A stretch of 64,000 nucleotides of DNA from Haloferax marinum. Its GTDB lineage: Archaea; Halobacteriota; Halobacteria; Halobacteriales; Haloferacaceae. The DNA is taken from assembly GCF_009674625.1 (NCBI RefSeq), contig NZ_WKJQ01000001.1:1922001-1986000 (forward strand). The letters are read 5' to 3'. Made by a program: the position numbers and the translations under genes. The notes beneath the pieces are model-generated. The model was not told the origin of the DNA, ran no database searches, and saw only the letters and a program-made list of their open reading frames with translations. Positions 61,657-64,000 of this stretch are shown here, in pieces. Each line of letters starts with the position of its first letter. Within the stretch, counting starts at the first letter, position 1.

Positions 61657-62243
61657 CGCGGTCGCTCCAGGCTCTGTGTGGGGGAGACGGTGGAGGCTAC
61701 GTCCTCCGACTCGACACTGTCGTGGCCCACGACGTAGTCGACAGCGCGCACGAGTCCACCTGCGAGGAGTTCTTCGCGAGTTGCGTCGGTGAGCGTGTGG
61801 ACGACGAGGTGGTCACCGTCGACGTCGACGGTGAGTGTTCCCGGTGTCAGGGTGATGCTGTTCGCCAAGAGAGCCGTCGCGAGTCGCCCTTCCGGTGCGG
61901 GAAGACGGACGACCGCAGGGTCGATCGGAAGCCTCGGGTCCAACAGGACGGCAGCGAGTGAGAGGTTTGCCCGCACGACTGCGAACAGCAAGTACGGAAG
62001 GAACACCAGTGCGCGCGAGAGCGTCCCAAGCGTTCGGACCGTCGGTGGCCGCTCGAAGACGACGTGTCCCATGACGACGGCGACGACCACAGCGCTGACG
62101 GCACCGGTCACGACGTCGAACCAGTCTGTGGGGTCACCGAGGAAGATGTAGAAGGCGAATGCGACGAGTGCAGTCCCGATTCGGGAGCCAATCGCTGTTC
62201 TCTTCAGCCCATTCGGGGCAGCGGGCTGGAAGAGTGAACTCAC
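61653..62243 (-). CDS. mrpE: Mrp antiporter subunit E
   Basis: A 196-residue protein starting with GTG. Its two to three membrane helices are followed by the cytoplasmic domain LPAPEGRLATALLANSITLTPGTLTVDVDGDHLVVHTL, the MrpE/MnhE hallmark. It is the first gene of a nine-gene operon E-F-G-A(C-term)-B-C-D-D-D that exchanges cytoplasmic sodium (or other cations) for protons, central to salt and pH homeostasis. The start region lies opposite an AT-rich divergent promoter that carries a cluster of ATGGTA half-sites. Confidence 0.92.
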   Translation of the reverse strand: MSSLFQPAAPNGLKRTAIGSRIGTALVAFAFYIFLGDPTDWFDVVTGAVSAVVVAVVMGHVVFERPPTVRTLGTLSRALVFLPYLLFAVVRANLSLAAVLLDPRLPIDPAVVRLPAPEGRLATALLANSITLTPGTLTVDVDGDHLVVHTLTDATREELLAGGLVRAVDYVVGHDSVESEDVASTVSPTQSLERPR

Positions 62244-62308
62244 GACGTGTCCACCTCTCTGCAGACGTCGACCAGATACCGAACGAACACCTCCATTTCA
62301 ATCACACA

Positions 62309-62337
62309 ATGGTACTATCCGAATGGTATATTACCAT
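62309..62337. promoter_or_regulatory. ATGGTA operator cluster in the mrpE divergent promoter region
   Basis: A perfect dyad ATGGTA-TAT-TACCAT (62323-62337) is preceded by another ATGGTA half-site at 62309-62314, 14 nt (about one and a third helical turns) upstream. It sits in an AT-rich patch between mrpE and the divergent small-membrane-protein operon, a good place for a shared regulator. Confidence 0.5.
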
Positions 62338-62388
62338 ATCGGTAAAAAATAGTGCTAATTTATGCTTATCCGGGAACAGAGTACGACT

Positions 62389-62454
62389 ATGGACACGAGC
62401 GACCACCTATCAACCAACGCAACGGAACGTCGAGTACCCGGTCCGATGGGGTGA
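62389..62454 (+). CDS. Short leader ORF (21 codons) upstream of the small membrane protein
   Basis: A 21-residue ORF, MDTSDHLSTNATERRVPGPMG, whose TATA box (aatttatgct) is centred about 28 nt before the ATG, so the mRNA should start at this codon. The stop is separated from the next gene's ATG by only 4 nt. The GGGGTGA at its end acts as a Shine-Dalgarno sequence for the next gene. It may be a leader peptide that couples translation. Confidence 0.45.
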   Translation: MDTSDHLSTNATERRVPGPMG

Positions 62455-62458
62455 ACTC

Positions 62459-62782
62459 ATGGAAGGAAAACGAACCGGAGACGACCGGGTCTGGGCGCTT
62501 GCCTTCGGTCTCACTCTCGTGACGATGCCTGCGGTGACGCTGATACTCGCCTTCGCCGTCCTGAGTGCGACCCAAAGTGCCATCGTCGAACAGCTCACTC
62601 CGCTCGAGCTCGTAGAGTTGTACGTCGTCGAACTCGTCGCGTTCGCGCTGTTCAGTTACATCCTCTACCGACTCGCGCAGTATGCGTGGGCGCGACACGA
62701 TGAACTGGCGAGCGAGCGTGAGACAGTCGAATCGGAGACGGTGACGAACGCAGACCCGGTCGACCAGGAGGCCAGTCAGTGA
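62459..62782 (+). CDS. Small two-helix membrane protein
   Basis: A 107-residue protein with two membrane helices (WALAFGLTLVTMPAVTLILAFAVLSA and LVELYVVELVAFALFSYILYRLAQYAWA) and an acidic C-terminal tail. It belongs to no family I recognise. The start is supported by the SD-like GGGGTGA 4 nt upstream. It precedes the FNT channel gene by 34 nt and is likely co-transcribed with it. The 3' end contains the first copy of a 27-nt repeat that also forms the ribosome-binding site of the FNT gene. Confidence 0.65.
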   Translation: MEGKRTGDDRVWALAFGLTLVTMPAVTLILAFAVLSATQSAIVEQLTPLELVELYVVELVAFALFSYILYRLAQYAWARHDELASERETVESETVTNADPVDQEASQ

Positions 62783-62815
62783 CAAGCACAGACTCGGTCG
62801 ACCAGGAGGCCAGTC
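62751..62815 (+). repeat. Direct repeat (27 nt, 38-nt period) spanning a stop codon and an SD sequence
   Basis: Bases 62751-62777 and 62789-62815 match at 26 of 27 positions. The second copy carries the GGAGG that serves as ribosome-binding site for the FNT gene; the first encodes the final residues DPVDQEAS of the membrane protein. A tandem duplication of 38 nt explains it. Confidence 0.9.
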
Positions 62816-62816
62816 G

Positions 62817-63749
62817 ATGAGCCTTCCTCCGCACCAGTCGGTGAATGGCACCGACAGTGGGACGCAACCAGGCCGAGCACGGAGTGGTGCGCCCGCTGCC
62901 GGTGAGGCGGTCGGAGACCGGTTTTCGACAGACGAAATCTTCCAGCGTGTCGTCGCCACCGCGGACGAGGAAGTCGAATCTGGGACGCTCAAACTATATC
63001 TGAGCGGGCTCGCTGCGGGCTTCGCGATTACGCTCACTTTCTTTCTGTACGCGACAGGGAGAGCAGCGTTCCCGAACGACGCGACTGGGCTCCTCGCGCC
63101 CCTCCTCTACCCGCTCGGTTTCGTCTACATCATCATGGGACGGTACCAGCTCTACACCGAAAACACGTTGACGCCGGTGACACTCGTGTTGACCCGCGTC
63201 GCGAGCATCCCGTCGTTGCTCCGTGTGTGGGTGAGCGTGCTCGCAGGCAACCTCACCGGTGCACTCGTCGGGACGTTCGTCCTCGCTTCGAGTGGCGTGT
63301 TCTCACCCGCTGCTGCCGATGCCGCGGTCGGTATCGGGATTCAGGGTATCGAGACGCCGTGGTGGGACCTCGTGTTCAAGGCGATGTTCGCCGGCTGGCT
63401 CGTCGCGGGGCTCGTCTGGCTGGAACACGCAGTGAGAGATTCGATATCACGGGTGGTTCTCATCTACCTCGTCATCTACGCGATTCCTGCGTCTGGACTC
63501 TACCACATCGTCGTGAGCTCTGCCGACGTGTTCTACCTCGTGTTTACGGGGAACGTCGCGCTCACGACTGGGCTGTGGGAGTTTGTCGTTCCAGTCCTGC
63601 TCGGAAACACGATCGGTGGCGTGTTCCTCGTCACGCTCATCAACTACGGGCAGACAGAGAACCGTTTCCCCGAGAGCGAAGGCCCGCGTGCGCGACTTAG
63701 TCTCTCAGACTGGTTGTTCAGTCGGGAGATTAGCAAGCCTGGAGAGTAA
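62817..63749 (+). CDS. Formate/nitrite transporter (FNT) family channel
   Basis: A 310-residue membrane protein with six helices after a 60-residue cytoplasmic N-terminus. The FNT pattern is visible: LKLYLSGLAAGFAITLTFFLYATG, YPLGFVYIIMGRYQLYTENTLTPV, VLAGNLTGALVGTFVL and TGNVALTTGLWEFVVPVLLGNTIGGVFLVTLINYGQ. The family passes monovalent anions such as formate, nitrite or hydrosulfide. GGAGG lies 8 nt before the ATG. Its place beside Mrp may be coincidence; both are divergently controlled from the same AT-rich region. Confidence 0.9.
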   Translation: MSLPPHQSVNGTDSGTQPGRARSGAPAAGEAVGDRFSTDEIFQRVVATADEEVESGTLKLYLSGLAAGFAITLTFFLYATGRAAFPNDATGLLAPLLYPLGFVYIIMGRYQLYTENTLTPVTLVLTRVASIPSLLRVWVSVLAGNLTGALVGTFVLASSGVFSPAAADAAVGIGIQGIETPWWDLVFKAMFAGWLVAGLVWLEHAVRDSISRVVLIYLVIYAIPASGLYHIVVSSADVFYLVFTGNVALTTGLWEFVVPVLLGNTIGGVFLVTLINYGQTENRFPESEGPRARLSLSDWLFSREISKPGE

Positions 63750-64000
63750 ACCAGTCTGCTAGTCAAGTCGCTTTGTGCGGCAACTGGCCAACGTGTGGGC
63801 GTATTTTCCCACGTTCCCGTCCGGGGTGTGCCACGTCGAAATCGATGGGGGAGGCGTCATCGCGTGTGACAGAGCTGTGTTAATCGACGCGTCGTCTGGC
63901 GAGTCGGAGTACAGAACTCCACGCTAACTCCGGTAGACACGAGTTCTCAGTGACGTCTAGCCACCATGCCACGTAATGGCGTCTCCCGTGTGATGCGCGT
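63750..64000. other. Right-edge intergenic stretch, no gene seen
   Basis: No supportable gene in the last 250 nt. A stem AACGT-GTGGG/CCCACGTT with a small bulge around 63800-63820 could be a terminator of the FNT gene. Confidence 0.45.

Overview
The window comes from a halophilic archaeon (class Halobacteria). The predicted proteins are rich in Asp and Glu. Exported proteins carry twin-arginine signals followed by a lipobox Cys and Thr/Glu/Ser-rich linkers. Regulators belong to archaeal families (HTH-10/Bat-like, TrmB, IclR, Lrp). A halocyanin-type cupredoxin and a split Mrp antiporter are present. Many genes have an archaeal TATA box centred about 25-30 nt before the start codon, the layout of leaderless mRNAs. 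No tRNA, rRNA, CRISPR array, replication gene or intact transposase was recognised, so it looks like an ordinary chromosomal or megaplasmid stretch. Genus cannot be set from sequence alone. All functions below are read from motifs and family resemblance, not from database searches.

Left part (1-9.5 kb): housekeeping and redox genes. These are an FKBP/SlyD-type prolyl isomerase cut by the left edge, a membrane protein with a nuclease-like N-terminus, a CcdA plus TlpA-like thiol-redox pair, a J-domain/2Fe-2S ferredoxin fusion, a drug/metabolite transporter, a methyltransferase and a Bat-like regulator. A three-gene cluster follows: cupredoxin, sulfite-oxidase-like molybdoenzyme and a second FKBP.

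Middle part (9.6-40.4 kb): an accessory catabolic island. Two cytoplasmic GH3 glycosidases, a TrmB sugar regulator and two complete Opp/Dpp-type ABC importers sit together with an amine-catabolic set: two FAD amine oxidases, EtfBA, a class III aminotransferase and an IclR regulator. The likely flow is import of oligomers or amines by the ABC systems, intracellular hydrolysis by GH3 enzymes, and oxidation and transamination of amines with electrons partly passed to ETF. A dyad GTTTG-N7-CAAAC occurs four times around the IclR and aminotransferase genes and is probably the IclR operator. A different dyad lies upstream of the second GH3. An unusual exported Dyp-peroxidase-like/CRTAC1-like pair lies between the second GH3 and the second importer.

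Right part (40.4-64 kb): a HEAT-repeat protein, an ECF/QueT-like membrane protein, LtrA, an FMN-binding protein, a DsrE protein, a ferritin-like protein next to a three-cluster CDGSH protein, and a very long pentapeptide-repeat ion channel. Then come acetyl-CoA synthetase, an alpha/beta hydrolase, an Lrp regulator and a nine-gene Mrp cation/proton antiporter operon with three large ND5-like subunits. Divergent from Mrp is a short leader ORF, a small membrane protein and a formate/nitrite-family channel.
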